A DNA stretch of 64,000 nt from Bellilinea sp034411135 (GTDB lineage Bacteria; Chloroflexota; Anaerolineae; Anaerolineales; Anaerolineaceae): the NCBI GenBank assembly GCA_034411135.1, contig DAOUMN010000079.1, positions 1 through 64,000 of the forward strand, in the 5' to 3' direction. A model generated the notes under the pieces. That model saw only the letters and a list, made by a program, of their open reading frames with translations, searched no databases and was not told where the DNA came from. Numbering within the stretch: the stretch's first letter is position 1; each line of letters opens with the position of its first letter. A program made the translations under genes and the position numbers. Of this stretch, positions 1-9,096 are shown one piece after another.

Positions 1-476
1 CCCACTCCTTCCCAGCCGACAAACAGCATGAGGAAATTATCCGCGCTGACCAGCACCATCATCGCAGCGATGAACAGGTTGAGATAAATGAAAAATCGGC
101 GGAAACGCTGCGGATCGCTATTGTGGCGCACGTCGGCGTGCATATAGCCGATTGAATAAATATGAATCAGCGTGCCCACCCCGGCAACCACCAGCATCAT
201 CGTCACCGAGAGGGTGTCCACGCGGAAATTCCAGGCGGCTTCAAAATCACCAACCACCAGCCAGCGCGCCAGCGAATACACCCCGCCCTCCGGATGCCCC
301 GCCAGCCCAACCGCCAGCAGCACGGCAATCGCAAAGGACAACCCGGCTGCCAGGCTGGCAACCGTACCAATGCCCTTTTCACTTAGCCGTTTACCCACCA
401 GCAGATTGATCAGAATACCCAGCAGCGGAAAGAAAACCACCCACGGCGAAAGTCCGATCAAAGCATCAAAACTCAT
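1..476 (-). CDS. nuoL: NADH-quinone oxidoreductase subunit L, N-terminal part (cut by window edge)
   Basis: Proton-pumping, antiporter-like membrane subunit of complex I. Only about 158 N-terminal residues are visible. Translation from the ATG at 474-476 gives hydrophobic segments (WVVFFPLLGILINLLVG) and the conserved stretch around HIYSIGYMHAD, followed by NFLMLFVGWEG, as in NuoL/ND5. A GGGAGGG ribosome site lies 5 bases upstream of the start. It is the last nuo gene in view, 70 bases after nuoK. nuoM and nuoN would be expected to the left. Family call is firm; completeness cannot be judged. Confidence 0.93.
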   Translation of the reverse strand, partial: MSFDALIGLSPWVVFFPLLGILINLLVGKRLSEKGIGTVASLAAGLSFAIAVLLAVGLAGHPEGGVYSLARWLVVGDFEAAWNFRVDTLSVTMMLVVAGVGTLIHIYSIGYMHADVRHNSDPQRFRRFFIYLNLFIAAMMVLVSADNFLMLFVGWEGV

Positions 477-546
477 AGCGCCCTCCCTTGCAGGAGCATT
501 GTCTCGCCCCAAACTTTGTGATCGACCCCATGCAGTATCCCACCTT

Positions 547-846
547 TCAGCCCTTTAAAATGCTCATCTGGTCGAGATCGATGTTGCGTTTGGCGCGGAA
601 AATGGCCACCATTAGCGCCAGCCCCACCGCAACCTCGGCAGCGGCGGTGGTCATTACAAAAAAGACGAACAGGTCGCCGTCCAGCACGCGGTGGTAGGCA
701 GAAAAAGCCACAAACAACAGGTTGGCAGCGTTGAACATCAATTCCAGCGACATGAACACCACCAGCGGATTGCGGCGCAGAACCACGCCCAGCGCGCCAA
801 TCACAAACATGGTCGCCGAAAGGATCAGGTAATAGGTCATCGGCAT
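547..846 (-). CDS. nuoK: NADH-quinone oxidoreductase subunit K
   Basis: Small membrane subunit of complex I (99 aa, the usual size) with three transmembrane helices. The typical NuoK core is present: NPLVVFMSLELMFNAANLLFV with the conserved Glu in helix 2, then a third helix containing AAAEVAVGLALMVAIF with its conserved Glu, part of the proton path. The start at 846 is preceded by GGAGGG. A second in-frame ATG two codons later is possible. It starts 3 bases after the nuoJ stop, so translation is probably coupled. Confidence 0.96.
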   Translation of the reverse strand: MPMTYYLILSATMFVIGALGVVLRRNPLVVFMSLELMFNAANLLFVAFSAYHRVLDGDLFVFFVMTTAAAEVAVGLALMVAIFRAKRNIDLDQMSILKG

Positions 847-849
847 GGA

Positions 850-1407
850 TCATCCCTCCGCTGTCGTTTCGCTTTTTTGAGTGCCCGGCTTGGGGCGCGT
901 CGCGCCTTCCTGCTTGGAGAGCAGGATCGCACCGACGGTCGAGGCAAGCAGGATCATCGCCGTCACCTCGAAGGGCAGCAAATACTTGTTAAACAGCAGC
1001 ATGCCGATCTCCGCCGGGCTGGTAATCCGCTCCGGAACTGCCGGCAGGTTTTGCAGCGGCGTGCTGCGCAGCAAGAAATACAATGTAATTTCCGCCAGGA
1101 AAATCACCGCCAGCAGCACCCCCAATACGCGCTGACCGCGCAGCGGTTCCTCGAACGGAAGCTGTTCTGCACCAAGCAGCATGATGACGAACAGGAACAA
1201 CACCATAATCGACCCGGCGTACACGGTCACCTGGGCAAAGGCAATGAACGGCACACCCAGAGCCAGGTAGAGCAAGCCCACCGCGATGAAGTTGACCACC
1301 AGGAAGAGCGCCGAATAGATTGCATTGCGGCTGGTGATCAACCCAATTGCCGAAGCCACAACCGTCAAACCCAGAACTCCATAAACCAGCAGGGCGCCAA
1401 AATCCAT
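850..1407 (-). CDS. nuoJ: NADH-quinone oxidoreductase subunit J
   Basis: Membrane subunit of complex I (185 aa) with five predicted helices. The N-terminus contains the ITSRNAIYSALFLVVNF signature, and the third helix has VTVYAGSIMVLFLFVIMLLG, typical of NuoJ/ND6. The C-terminal 20 residues are polar. AAAGGAGG precedes the ATG at 1407. It lies between nuoI and nuoK in the standard order. Confidence 0.96.
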   Translation of the reverse strand: MDFGALLVYGVLGLTVVASAIGLITSRNAIYSALFLVVNFIAVGLLYLALGVPFIAFAQVTVYAGSIMVLFLFVIMLLGAEQLPFEEPLRGQRVLGVLLAVIFLAEITLYFLLRSTPLQNLPAVPERITSPAEIGMLLFNKYLLPFEVTAMILLASTVGAILLSKQEGATRPKPGTQKSETTAEG

Positions 1408-1420
1408 CCGTTTGCCTCCT

Positions 1421-1912
1421 TTAATCCTGCGGATCCTGCATCACCGGCACCGAACGGGTATACACACCCGGCTCGGTTTTTTGCGGCGTGGTCGGGACGC
1501 CCGGCGGCGACGGTTCGAGCAGCATTTCCTTGGTGTAGATCGATTCGCGCCGGTCAGTGAAGGACAGTTCGTAATTGTCGCCCAGCACAATCGCCTCGGT
1601 CGGGCAGGCATCCTCGCAAAAGCCGCAAAAGATGCAGCGCAGCATGTTGATCTCGTAGGTACTGGCATAGCGCTCGCCGGGTGAGTAACGCTCATCGTCG
1701 GTGTTTTCCGCCGACTCGACAAAAATTGCGTCCGCCGGGCAAGCCGCCGCGCACAGCGAACAGCCAATGCACTTTTCCAACCCGTTATCGTAGCGCTTGA
1801 GCACATGCCGCCCCTTGAAGCGGGTGCGCACTGGGCGCTTGACCTCCGGGTACTGCACCGTCACCGGAGTTTGGAAGAATTCCTTCAGCGTAGTCATTAA
1901 ACCTTTAATCAT
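1421..1912 (-). CDS. nuoI: NADH-quinone oxidoreductase subunit I (2x 4Fe-4S ferredoxin-like)
   Basis: Peripheral-arm subunit carrying clusters N6a and N6b, passing electrons towards N2. Two CxxCxxCxxxCP motifs are visible: Cys48/51/54/58 and Cys93/96/99/103 (163 aa numbering). I chose the ATG at 1912 because AGGAGG sits 8 bases upstream; a TTG 18 bases further up is in frame but would overlap nuoH. The N-terminal amphipathic stretch (MIKGLMTTLKEFF) is normal for NuoI. It begins 1 base after the nuoH stop codon. Confidence 0.96.
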   Translation of the reverse strand: MIKGLMTTLKEFFQTPVTVQYPEVKRPVRTRFKGRHVLKRYDNGLEKCIGCSLCAAACPADAIFVESAENTDDERYSPGERYASTYEINMLRCIFCGFCEDACPTEAIVLGDNYELSFTDRRESIYTKEMLLEPSPPGVPTTPQKTEPGVYTRSVPVMQDPQD

Positions 1913-1913
1913 C

Positions 1914-2948
1914 TCACGAACCTCCTGCAAACACCACCGCCGCCGCTGTCACCACCACGTTCACCAGCCCCAGCGGGAACATGATCTTCCAACCCAGCTG
2001 CATCAGACGGTCGTAACGGATGCGCGGCAGAGTCGCTCGCACCCAGATCATAAAGAACAGCCACAGCGCAACCTTGATCAGCAGCCAGTGCGGACCGGCA
2101 GCAAACACCCAGCCAATCACCGGCAGCCCGCTCAACATGCCCAGCGGCGAGAGGTAGCCGCCCAGGAAGAGCGTTGCGCCGATCATCGAAACAGCAATCA
2201 TTTTGATGTATTCCGCCATGAAGAAGAGCGCGAATTTCATCCCCGAATACTCGGCGTGATAACCGGCAGTCAGCTCTTGCTCGGCTTCGGGCATGTCGAA
2301 TGGCGAACGGTTGACCTCCGCCAGCGAGGAAACCAGGAAAAGCAGGAAACCCGCCGGTTGAAGAATGATGAACCACAAGCCTTGTTGGGCGCGGACGATA
2401 TCCAGCATACTCATCGAACCGGCAATCAGAATGGGTCCCACAAACGACAGACCCAGCGCCAGTTCATAACTGATCATTTGCGCAGTGGCACGCAAACCGC
2501 CCAGGGTAGCATATTTATTGTTGGAAGACCAGCCCGCCAGGGCGATACCGTACACCGAGATGGAGGTGACCGCCATGATGTACAGAATAGCCACATTGAC
2601 ATCCGTCAGGTACAGGGTGTAGGTTTTGCCAAACAGGGTGATCGTTTCACCCCACGGAATGACCGCGGTGACGATCAGCGAAGGGATGACAGTGATGACG
2701 GGGGCAAGAATGAAAATGCGCTTATCTGCGCCCGCCGGAGTCAGTTCTTCTTTGAATATCAATTTGACCCCATCCGCCACCGGCTGCAGCAAGCCGAACG
2801 GTCCGGCACGGTTGGGACCTACCCGCGACTGCATCCGCGCCAGCACCTTGCGTTCATACAGGGTAACATAGGCAAACCCCGCCGTTAGCGCCAGGATGAT
2901 AACCAGCGATTTGATGACCCATTCCCAAATCAAAGCCGAAGAAATCAT
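1914..2948 (-). CDS. nuoH: NADH-quinone oxidoreductase subunit H
   Basis: Membrane subunit (344 aa, about eight helices) that forms much of the quinone-binding chamber. Diagnostic segments are ERKVLARMQSRVGPNRAGP near the N-terminus, FDMPEAEQELTAGYHAEYSGM in the middle, and WVRATLPRIRYDRLMQLGW near the C-terminus. AAAGGAG precedes the ATG at 2948. It follows nuoG with an 11-base gap. Confidence 0.97.
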   Translation of the reverse strand: MISSALIWEWVIKSLVIILALTAGFAYVTLYERKVLARMQSRVGPNRAGPFGLLQPVADGVKLIFKEELTPAGADKRIFILAPVITVIPSLIVTAVIPWGETITLFGKTYTLYLTDVNVAILYIMAVTSISVYGIALAGWSSNNKYATLGGLRATAQMISYELALGLSFVGPILIAGSMSMLDIVRAQQGLWFIILQPAGFLLFLVSSLAEVNRSPFDMPEAEQELTAGYHAEYSGMKFALFFMAEYIKMIAVSMIGATLFLGGYLSPLGMLSGLPVIGWVFAAGPHWLLIKVALWLFFMIWVRATLPRIRYDRLMQLGWKIMFPLGLVNVVVTAAAVVFAGGS

Positions 2949-2959
2949 GCATGCTCCTT

Positions 2960-5452
2960 TCAGGCTTGTGATGCCAGCGCCGCGCGTTCCAGGCGCACCG
3001 CTACCGCAGCCGTGAGGGGAATACCACTGCTGCGCACCGCCAGCCCCACCCCGACGGGGACACTCTCATCCAACACGACCTGCACCTCCTGCGACCAACC
3101 CTCACCACTCAGGCGCACGGCTTCAACCTCCGTCACCCCAAAGGATGCGGCTGTCTGTGGGTGCAGCCAAACCGCGCACGGCGCAATACGCTGTTCCAGC
3201 AAGCGGGAGGGCAGCAACGTGTTGCCGCGGTCGTACAGGCGGGTGACCGGCGCAAGCAGCAGTTCTCCCTTGCCCGCCTTAACCCCGCCGCTTTCCAACG
3301 GCAGCGGTGGCTGAGGCAGCGCATCCACCGGCAGCAAAGCCAGCTGCACGCCCAACCCCTGATGATTGTCGTAAGCCGTACCGCCATAGTACAAGTCCGC
3401 CCGCCCGATGATTGGATACTGTTCGGCTGTCTCTGCCAGGCGCTGGTAGGTCATACCGGCGTAGGCAGGCAGAGCGTTCGCCATGCATTGCAGCACCAGT
3501 GCCGCGGCGCGTCCTTCCACATCCAGGTTGAGCGCGCGGGCAATCCCGGCGGTGATGGCAAAATCGGGGCGTGTATCGGCACGTGGCGGCAGCGCCGGGT
3601 AATAGCGCTGCAGGCGGCGTTCGCCGGAGGTCAGACTGCCTTCGCGCTCGGTGTAGGCTTGCGCTGGCAGCACCAGGTCTGCCCGCCGGGCGGTTTCGGT
3701 CATGAACAATTCCTGCACAATGACAAAGCCCGCCGCGTCCAGTGCCTGCGCCAGCGCCGGGTCATCCCCAGCCGGGTCAGCCGCGGCGATCAGCGCCACG
3801 CCAGCTTCGCGCAGGGTATGCGCCAGGTTGTCCAGCGGGCGGAAGCCGCAATCCCAGGCACCCTGGTCATTGGCGCGCTGCCAAACCGCCACCAGCCCGT
3901 TATTGGGCATGCCGGTCTTGCCGCGCACACCCAGGATGGCAGCCGCGGTTTGCGCCACCACCCGGCTGGTAGCCAGCCCAATGCCCTCGCTGCCGTACAG
4001 GATGACCGCATTGTCCGCCGCCTGGAAAGCAGCCACCGCCTCGCGGTAGGCGGGCGGCACATTAGCACCGGGCAGAAACGCAGCCATTGCCGCGCCCTCA
4101 TCGCCATATTCATAGCACAAGCTGTGGGCGGCGAATTTATCCAGGCGCGTGGAGCGTGGGTTGAGCACGATCAGCGTTGCACCGCGCTGGGCTGCCTGTT
4201 TGATGCGCAGCCACCACAACGGGGCTTCCTGGTGCAGGTCGCTGGCGATCACCAGGATGGCGGTTTCCTTGCCCATCTCGCCAAAATTGCTGCCGTTCGC
4301 CAACCCAAAGCGGGCAGTCAGTTCGCCGCCTGCCATATCGCCGTAGAGCACAGCTTTACCTCCGCGCGCCAGGGTCAGTTCACGCAGGTTAAACAGGTCT
4401 TCGTTGGAGAGCCGCCCGCCAGCCAGCGTGACCAGACTGGCGCTGGCGGCGATCTTGTCCGCTGCCAGCTGCAAAGCCGCCTCCCAACCAATTTCCTCCC
4501 AGCCCTCGCCGCGCCGCACCAGCGGGCGGGTCAGGCGCTGGTTGCTTTCGACGTAATGGTAGCCAAAACGCCCCTTGTCGCAAATCCAGATCTCGTTAAC
4601 CTGTTCGTTCTGGCGCGGCATGACCCGCTTGATGACCCAGTCACCGCCCGCGCGCGCTTCACGGCGCACATTGAAGGTCAAATTGCAACCCACCGGGCAG
4701 TGGGTGCAAATCGAGGCAGCCGGTTTCAATTCCCAGGGGCGCGCCCCAAAGCGGAAATCCGCCGTGGTCAGCGCGCCGACCGGGCAGATATCGCTGGTGT
4801 TGCCGGAAAAGATCGAATCGAAGCCCGGCTGCGAATAGGTGACAATCTCCAACCGCCGTCCGCGGTTGAAAAAGCCAATCACCGGGTCATCGGCAAGGAT
4901 ATCCTGAAAGCGCACGCAGCGCGCGCACTGGATGCAGCGCTCGCGGTCGAGGTAGATCAATTCGCCCAGCGGAACGTGTTTGGCAAGGCGAATTTTCTCA
5001 TCCACCAGGAAGCGCGACTGACCCGGACCGAAGCCCATGGTCAGGTTCTGCAGCGGACACTCACCGCCCTTGTCGCAAATCGGGCAGTCGAGCGGGTGCG
5101 AGGTGAGCAAAAATTCCAGCACCTCGCGGCGGGCATCCTCAACCATCGGCGTGGTAGTGCGCACCACCATGCCCTCCGCCACCGGCGTGGTGCAAGCGGT
5201 TTCCAGCTTGGGTCCAAATTGTATCTTCGGCGCGCCGGTCTCGTCGCGCACCACTTCGCCGCTGCCGCGGTCGATCACCGGGCGTCCCACCTCAACCAGG
5301 CACATGCGGCACATGCCAACCGGTTCCATCTTGGGATGGTAACAAAACACCGGGATGTCATTGCCGATGATTTTGGCGGCATCTACGATTAACGTCCCCG
5401 CCGGGACGGTGACCTGTTGATCATCAATTGTCAGCGTAATCCGTTTGGTCAT
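2960..5452 (-). CDS. nuoG: NADH-quinone oxidoreductase subunit G
   Basis: Largest peripheral subunit (830 aa). The N-terminus carries the [2Fe-2S] motif (VFCYHPK...GMCRMC), the His/Cys N5 motif (HPLDCPICDKGGEC), the N4 motif (CIQCARC) and an extra [4Fe-4S] motif CTHCPVGC, completed by a Cys in EIWICDKGRFG. The last matches cluster N7, found in E. coli and Thermus type enzymes but not in mitochondria. The rest is a molybdopterin-oxidoreductase-like fold with no obvious cofactor role. The start at ATG 5452 has GAGG 6 bases upstream; a TTG at 5458 is the alternative. Confidence 0.95.
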   Translation of the reverse strand: MTKRITLTIDDQQVTVPAGTLIVDAAKIIGNDIPVFCYHPKMEPVGMCRMCLVEVGRPVIDRGSGEVVRDETGAPKIQFGPKLETACTTPVAEGMVVRTTTPMVEDARREVLEFLLTSHPLDCPICDKGGECPLQNLTMGFGPGQSRFLVDEKIRLAKHVPLGELIYLDRERCIQCARCVRFQDILADDPVIGFFNRGRRLEIVTYSQPGFDSIFSGNTSDICPVGALTTADFRFGARPWELKPAASICTHCPVGCNLTFNVRREARAGGDWVIKRVMPRQNEQVNEIWICDKGRFGYHYVESNQRLTRPLVRRGEGWEEIGWEAALQLAADKIAASASLVTLAGGRLSNEDLFNLRELTLARGGKAVLYGDMAGGELTARFGLANGSNFGEMGKETAILVIASDLHQEAPLWWLRIKQAAQRGATLIVLNPRSTRLDKFAAHSLCYEYGDEGAAMAAFLPGANVPPAYREAVAAFQAADNAVILYGSEGIGLATSRVVAQTAAAILGVRGKTGMPNNGLVAVWQRANDQGAWDCGFRPLDNLAHTLREAGVALIAAADPAGDDPALAQALDAAGFVIVQELFMTETARRADLVLPAQAYTEREGSLTSGERRLQRYYPALPPRADTRPDFAITAGIARALNLDVEGRAAALVLQCMANALPAYAGMTYQRLAETAEQYPIIGRADLYYGGTAYDNHQGLGVQLALLPVDALPQPPLPLESGGVKAGKGELLLAPVTRLYDRGNTLLPSRLLEQRIAPCAVWLHPQTAASFGVTEVEAVRLSGEGWSQEVQVVLDESVPVGVGLAVRSSGIPLTAAVAVRLERAALASQA

Positions 5453-5461
5453 CTTCAACCT

Positions 5462-6736
5462 CTAGGGACGTTGCGTTTCGGCGACTGGTGCCGCCACCTT
5501 TGCCAGGTAATCGGCGCGGAATTTTGCCACCGACGAGAGCACCGGCAGGATGGAGAACTCGCCCAGCGCGCACAGGCACTTGTTTTGCATCTGGCTGGCG
5601 ACGTTATTGAGCAAATCCACATCTGCCTCCTCTGCCGTGCCGGCGTTGATGCGATCGAGGATGTGCGCCATCCAGTAAGTACCCTCGCGGCACGGGGTGC
5701 ACTTGCCGCACGATTCGTGTTTGAAGAAATGGGTCGTCTTTTGCGCCAGCCAAGCCATGTTGACCGTCTCATCCAGCACGATCACCGAGGCAGAGCCGAG
5801 CGAAGCACCCAGCCCGACCAGCGCTTCGTAATCCATCGGCGTGTCCAGCGCGGCGTCGTCCGCCGGGATAAGCGCCGAGGAAGCCCCGGCAGCCATAATC
5901 GCCTTGATTGCCCGCCCGCCGGGAATGCCGCCGCCGTATTCATAGATCAGTTCGCGGAAGGTGGCACCCAGCGGCAGTTCGTAGTTGCCGGGTCGGTTGA
6001 CATTGCCGGACAGGCTGAAGACCTTGATGCCCGGACTTTTATCGCTGCCAAAATCGCGGTACCAGGCAGCCCCGTTCTGGATGATCGGCGGTACATTGGC
6101 AAGCGTTTCGACGTTGTTGATCACCGTTGGGCGGGCATACAGCCCCGCCACCGCCGGGAAGGGCGGGCGCAGGCGCGGTTGCCCCAATTTGCCCTCCAGC
6201 GATTCGAGCAGCGCGGTCTCCTCACCACAGATATATGCCCCCGCGCCAAGATGAGTGTACAGGCGCAGGCTGTAATTGCTACCCAGAATACGATCGCCCA
6301 ACAGACCGGCGGCTTCCAGGTCGGCGATCTTCTCATCCAGCAGCCCGGCTATCTGCCAGTATTCGCCGCGCAGGTAGATGTACGCCGCATTGGCTTGAAT
6401 GGCGTAGGCGGCGATCATCAACCCTTCCAGGAACTGAAACGGGTTGCTTTCCATGATTTCGCGATCCTTGAACGTGCCCGGCTCGGATTCATCGGCATTG
6501 GCAACCACGTAATGCGGCCAGATAGTATTGGGGCAAAAACCCCATTTCATGCCGGTAGGAAAACCCGCCCCGCCGCGTCCGCGCAAGCCCGAATCCTTGA
6601 CCACCTGGATCACCTCACCGGGCTGCATGGTATTGAGCGCCTTGCCAAACGCCTCAAAACCGCCATGCTGACGGTACACCTCCAGCCGGTCGATTCCAGC
6701 GATGTCGCGGTGGCGCAGGAGAATGTGCTGGCTCAT
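5462..6736 (-). CDS. nuoF: NADH-quinone oxidoreductase subunit F (NADH/FMN site)
   Basis: NADH-oxidising flavoprotein subunit of complex I (424 aa). Residues 51-65 hold the FMN/NADH motif LRGRGGAGFPTGMKW; further motifs are ANADESEPGTFKDR and GAGAYICGEETALLESLEG. Cluster N3 ligands are Cys343, Cys346 and Cys349 (ESCGKCTPCREG), with Cys387 or Cys389 as the fourth. The ATG at 6736 overlaps the nuoE stop as ATGA. A longer reading frame upstream of it is not homologous to NuoF and was left out. Confidence 0.97.
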   Translation of the reverse strand: MSQHILLRHRDIAGIDRLEVYRQHGGFEAFGKALNTMQPGEVIQVVKDSGLRGRGGAGFPTGMKWGFCPNTIWPHYVVANADESEPGTFKDREIMESNPFQFLEGLMIAAYAIQANAAYIYLRGEYWQIAGLLDEKIADLEAAGLLGDRILGSNYSLRLYTHLGAGAYICGEETALLESLEGKLGQPRLRPPFPAVAGLYARPTVINNVETLANVPPIIQNGAAWYRDFGSDKSPGIKVFSLSGNVNRPGNYELPLGATFRELIYEYGGGIPGGRAIKAIMAAGASSALIPADDAALDTPMDYEALVGLGASLGSASVIVLDETVNMAWLAQKTTHFFKHESCGKCTPCREGTYWMAHILDRINAGTAEEADVDLLNNVASQMQNKCLCALGEFSILPVLSSVAKFRADYLAKVAAPVAETQRP

Positions 6737-7254
6737 GCCGCCTCTCCTTTCTCCGCACGGGCATGCTCGCGCAGCGCCTCGATCACTGCCAGGGCGGTAT
6801 CCACACTCTGATTTTCGTGAAAGACGATCTCGCCATCGCCCTGCACCTGGAAGACCGGCGCGCGGTGGCAGGCGCCAATGCACTTGACCTCCTCAAGGTG
6901 GAACAAGCCGTCGGCGGTGGTCTGTCCGGGCTGGACGCCCAGTTTCTGACACAGCTGCGCCAGGAAGTCCTCCGCACCGCGCAGCGCGCAGGGCAGATCG
7001 GTGCACACCTGAATATGATAGCGCCCCAGCGGCTGGTCATAGTACAGGGTGTAAAAGCCGACGATCGAAGCCACATCGGTGATCGATATTTCGCAAATCT
7101 CGGCAATATCCTGCAACGCGCGGGCAGGAATATATCCTTCGGCGCGCTGCGCCAGGTACAACAACGGCATCACCGCCGAACGTTTGCGGTCGGCGGGGTA
7201 TTTTGCCAATATATGGTCGATTTCTTGCGCGTATTGGGCTCGTAGTGCGTTCAA
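6733..7254 (-). CDS. nuoE: NADH-quinone oxidoreductase subunit E
   Basis: Thioredoxin-fold subunit with cluster N1a (173 aa). The [2Fe-2S] ligands are visible as Cys84 and Cys89 (CTDLPC) and Cys125 and Cys129 (CIGAC). The N-terminal helical part with GYIPARALQDIAE and VASIVGFYTLY is typical of NuoE. The start is a TTG at 7254 that overlaps the nuoD stop as TTGA, with GGGAG about 10 bases upstream; no better start is in frame nearby. Confidence 0.95.
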   Translation of the reverse strand: MNALRAQYAQEIDHILAKYPADRKRSAVMPLLYLAQRAEGYIPARALQDIAEICEISITDVASIVGFYTLYYDQPLGRYHIQVCTDLPCALRGAEDFLAQLCQKLGVQPGQTTADGLFHLEEVKCIGACHRAPVFQVQGDGEIVFHENQSVDTALAVIEALREHARAEKGEAA

Positions 7255-8480
7255 CGGTCAGCATCTCCCAGAACGATATCAATGCTGCCGATAATCCCCA
7301 CCAGGTCGGCAATGTAATGGTAACGGGTGAGGATCGGCATGGCTTGCAAATTGACGAATGTAGGGGTATTGTAGTGGACACGGTAGGGTTTGGGTCCGCC
7401 ATCGCCTTCCATATAGACGCCCAGTTCGCCGCGCGGTCCCTCGGTGGCGGCATAGACATATTCCCTGGGGGCAGGGAAACCCTCGGTCCACAGTTTGAAG
7501 TGGTGAATCAGCGCCTCCATGCTCACCCCCAGCTCCGAGCGCGGCGGCGGGACGAACTTGCGGTTGTTGCTGCGCACCGGACCGTAGGGCAAGCGGTCGA
7601 GCGCCTGGCGGATGATGCGCACCGACTGGCGCATTTCCTCAACCCGCACCAGGTAACGACCGTACACGTCCCCGCTGGTAGCGGTGGGGACGTTAAAATC
7701 GTACTGCTCATAACCGGAGTAGGGGCGAATTTTTCGCAGATCGTAGGGCAGACCGGCAGCGCGGATGATCGGTCCACTCAATCCCCAGCGCTTGCAGTCC
7801 TCCACCGAAATAGCGCCAATGCCCTGGGTACGTTCCAGGAAGAGCATGTTGGTGGTGAGCATCGTTTCATACTCATCGATGCGGCTCGGCATGATGTTGA
7901 TGATATGACGCACCGCCGCTTCGAATTCAACCGGCACGTCGCGCCACACTCCGCCGGGACGGATGTAGGTGGTCATCATACGCTGCCCGGAGATCATCTC
8001 GAACACGTCAAGGATCAACTCACGCTCGCGCATGCAGTACAGGAAAACTGACATGGCTGCCAGGTCGAGCGAACTGGTACCCAGCCAGAGCAAATGCGAG
8101 GAGATACGCTGCAATTCCGCCAGGATGACGCGCAGCGCCTGAGCACGCGGGGGCACATCCAGCCCAACCAGTTTTTCCACCGCCAGGCAGTAGACCAGAT
8201 TGTTACCCATGTTGTTCATGTAATCGATCCGGTCGGTCATCACCTCGGCTTGCTGGTAGGTCTTGGCTTCCATGTTCTTTTCGATGCCGGTATGCAGGAA
8301 ACCAATATCGGGTATACAGTTGACCACAATCTCGCCATCCAGTTCGAGTAGCAAACGCAGCACACCGTGTGTGCTGGGGTGCTGAGGACCCATATTAAGC
8401 AGCATGGTCTCGCCGGCAAGGGCACGTTCGCTGACCAGGTGGCGCAGCTCATCTACACTGACTTCACGAATATCTGTCAT
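7251..8480 (-). CDS. nuoD: NADH-quinone oxidoreductase subunit D
   Basis: Forms the quinone-binding site with NuoB (409 aa). It has the diagnostic N-terminal motif LNMGPQHPSTHGVLRL, then HTGIEKNMEAKTYQQA and DRIDYMNNM, and a C-terminus ending VLGDADR as in NuoD. It is separate from nuoC, unlike the fused NuoCD of enterics. The ATG at 8480 is 14 bases after the nuoC stop. Confidence 0.97.
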   Translation of the reverse strand: MTDIREVSVDELRHLVSERALAGETMLLNMGPQHPSTHGVLRLLLELDGEIVVNCIPDIGFLHTGIEKNMEAKTYQQAEVMTDRIDYMNNMGNNLVYCLAVEKLVGLDVPPRAQALRVILAELQRISSHLLWLGTSSLDLAAMSVFLYCMRERELILDVFEMISGQRMMTTYIRPGGVWRDVPVEFEAAVRHIINIMPSRIDEYETMLTTNMLFLERTQGIGAISVEDCKRWGLSGPIIRAAGLPYDLRKIRPYSGYEQYDFNVPTATSGDVYGRYLVRVEEMRQSVRIIRQALDRLPYGPVRSNNRKFVPPPRSELGVSMEALIHHFKLWTEGFPAPREYVYAATEGPRGELGVYMEGDGGPKPYRVHYNTPTFVNLQAMPILTRYHYIADLVGIIGSIDIVLGDADR

Positions 8481-8494
8481 CCCTCACCTCGCGC

Positions 8495-9007
8495 TCAGGA
8501 TTTGGCGTACGGCTTGCGCCGGTCGATTTCTTGGTAATTGAAGGAGAACTGCGGCTCCTCGTAGCCGAGCGGATAATCCTTGCGCAACGGGTGTCCCTGC
8601 CAGTCAGCGGGCATAATGATGCGGCGCAGATCGGAGTGCCCGTCGATGGTGATTCCGAACATATCCCAGATTTCGCGCTCCTTCCAGTTGGCATTGGGGA
8701 AGAGCCCTTCGATGGTCTCGATGTGCGGGGCATTGCCGTCCAGCGGAACACGCAGGCGCAGCAGCACGTTGTAGGTCATCGAATAGAACTGGTAAACCAC
8801 ATGAAATCGCGGCGTCTGCTCGGGCCAGTAATCCACCGCGGTGGCGTCGATCAAAACATCGAAGCCGTGTTCATCCCGCAGGGACTGCACGGCTTCGAGC
8901 AAGTGTTCACGGCTGATCAGGAGTGTGGTCTCACCGGCATAGCGGTGCAGCCCGGCGGCGAAGCGCTCCTGCAGGGCTTGTACGGTTTTTTCGAGATGTT
9001 CGCTCAT
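8495..9007 (-). CDS. nuoC: NADH-quinone oxidoreductase subunit C
   Basis: 30-kDa-type connecting subunit (170 aa). The signature ERE-WDMFGI is present (WKEREIWDMFGITIDGHSDL), followed by RRIIMPADWQGHPLRKDYPLG, as in NuoC. I start it at the ATG at 9007 (MSEHLEKTVQ...); an upstream in-frame ATG would add 23 residues unlike NuoC. An 89-base gap separates it from nuoB. Confidence 0.95.
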   Translation of the reverse strand: MSEHLEKTVQALQERFAAGLHRYAGETTLLISREHLLEAVQSLRDEHGFDVLIDATAVDYWPEQTPRFHVVYQFYSMTYNVLLRLRVPLDGNAPHIETIEGLFPNANWKEREIWDMFGITIDGHSDLRRIIMPADWQGHPLRKDYPLGYEEPQFSFNYQEIDRRKPYAKS

Positions 9008-9041
9008 CGTTTTTTTATTCCGCTTGTTCCAAAAATCACAT

Positions 9042-9069
9042 ACCTTGGTTAAGGTCTGCCCCGTTGGGG
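9042..9069 (-). other. Two small hairpins in the nuoB-nuoC gap
   Basis: The only sizeable gap inside the nuoA-K part of the operon (9008-9096) contains two short perfect inverted repeats: a 5-bp stem with a 4-base loop at 9042-9055 and a CCCC/GGGG stem with a 3-base loop at 9059-9069. There is no U-run, so they are not terminators. They could mark an RNA processing or stability site. This is inference only. Confidence 0.3.
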
Positions 9070-9096
9070 ACAACAAGGTGTCAACCGGTTGGAAGC

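Noticed and set aside
691..1560. Long plus-strand open frame opposite nuoJ/nuoK
   Set aside because: Composition is that of an antisense shadow of GC-rich genes; no family features and no ribosome site.
3161..5392. 743-codon plus-strand frame opposite nuoG
   Set aside because: Antisense of a clear nuoG; rich in Arg, Gln and His, as shadows are here.
5462..6883. Longer NuoF starting at 6883
   Set aside because: The extra 49 residues lie inside nuoE and do not resemble NuoF.
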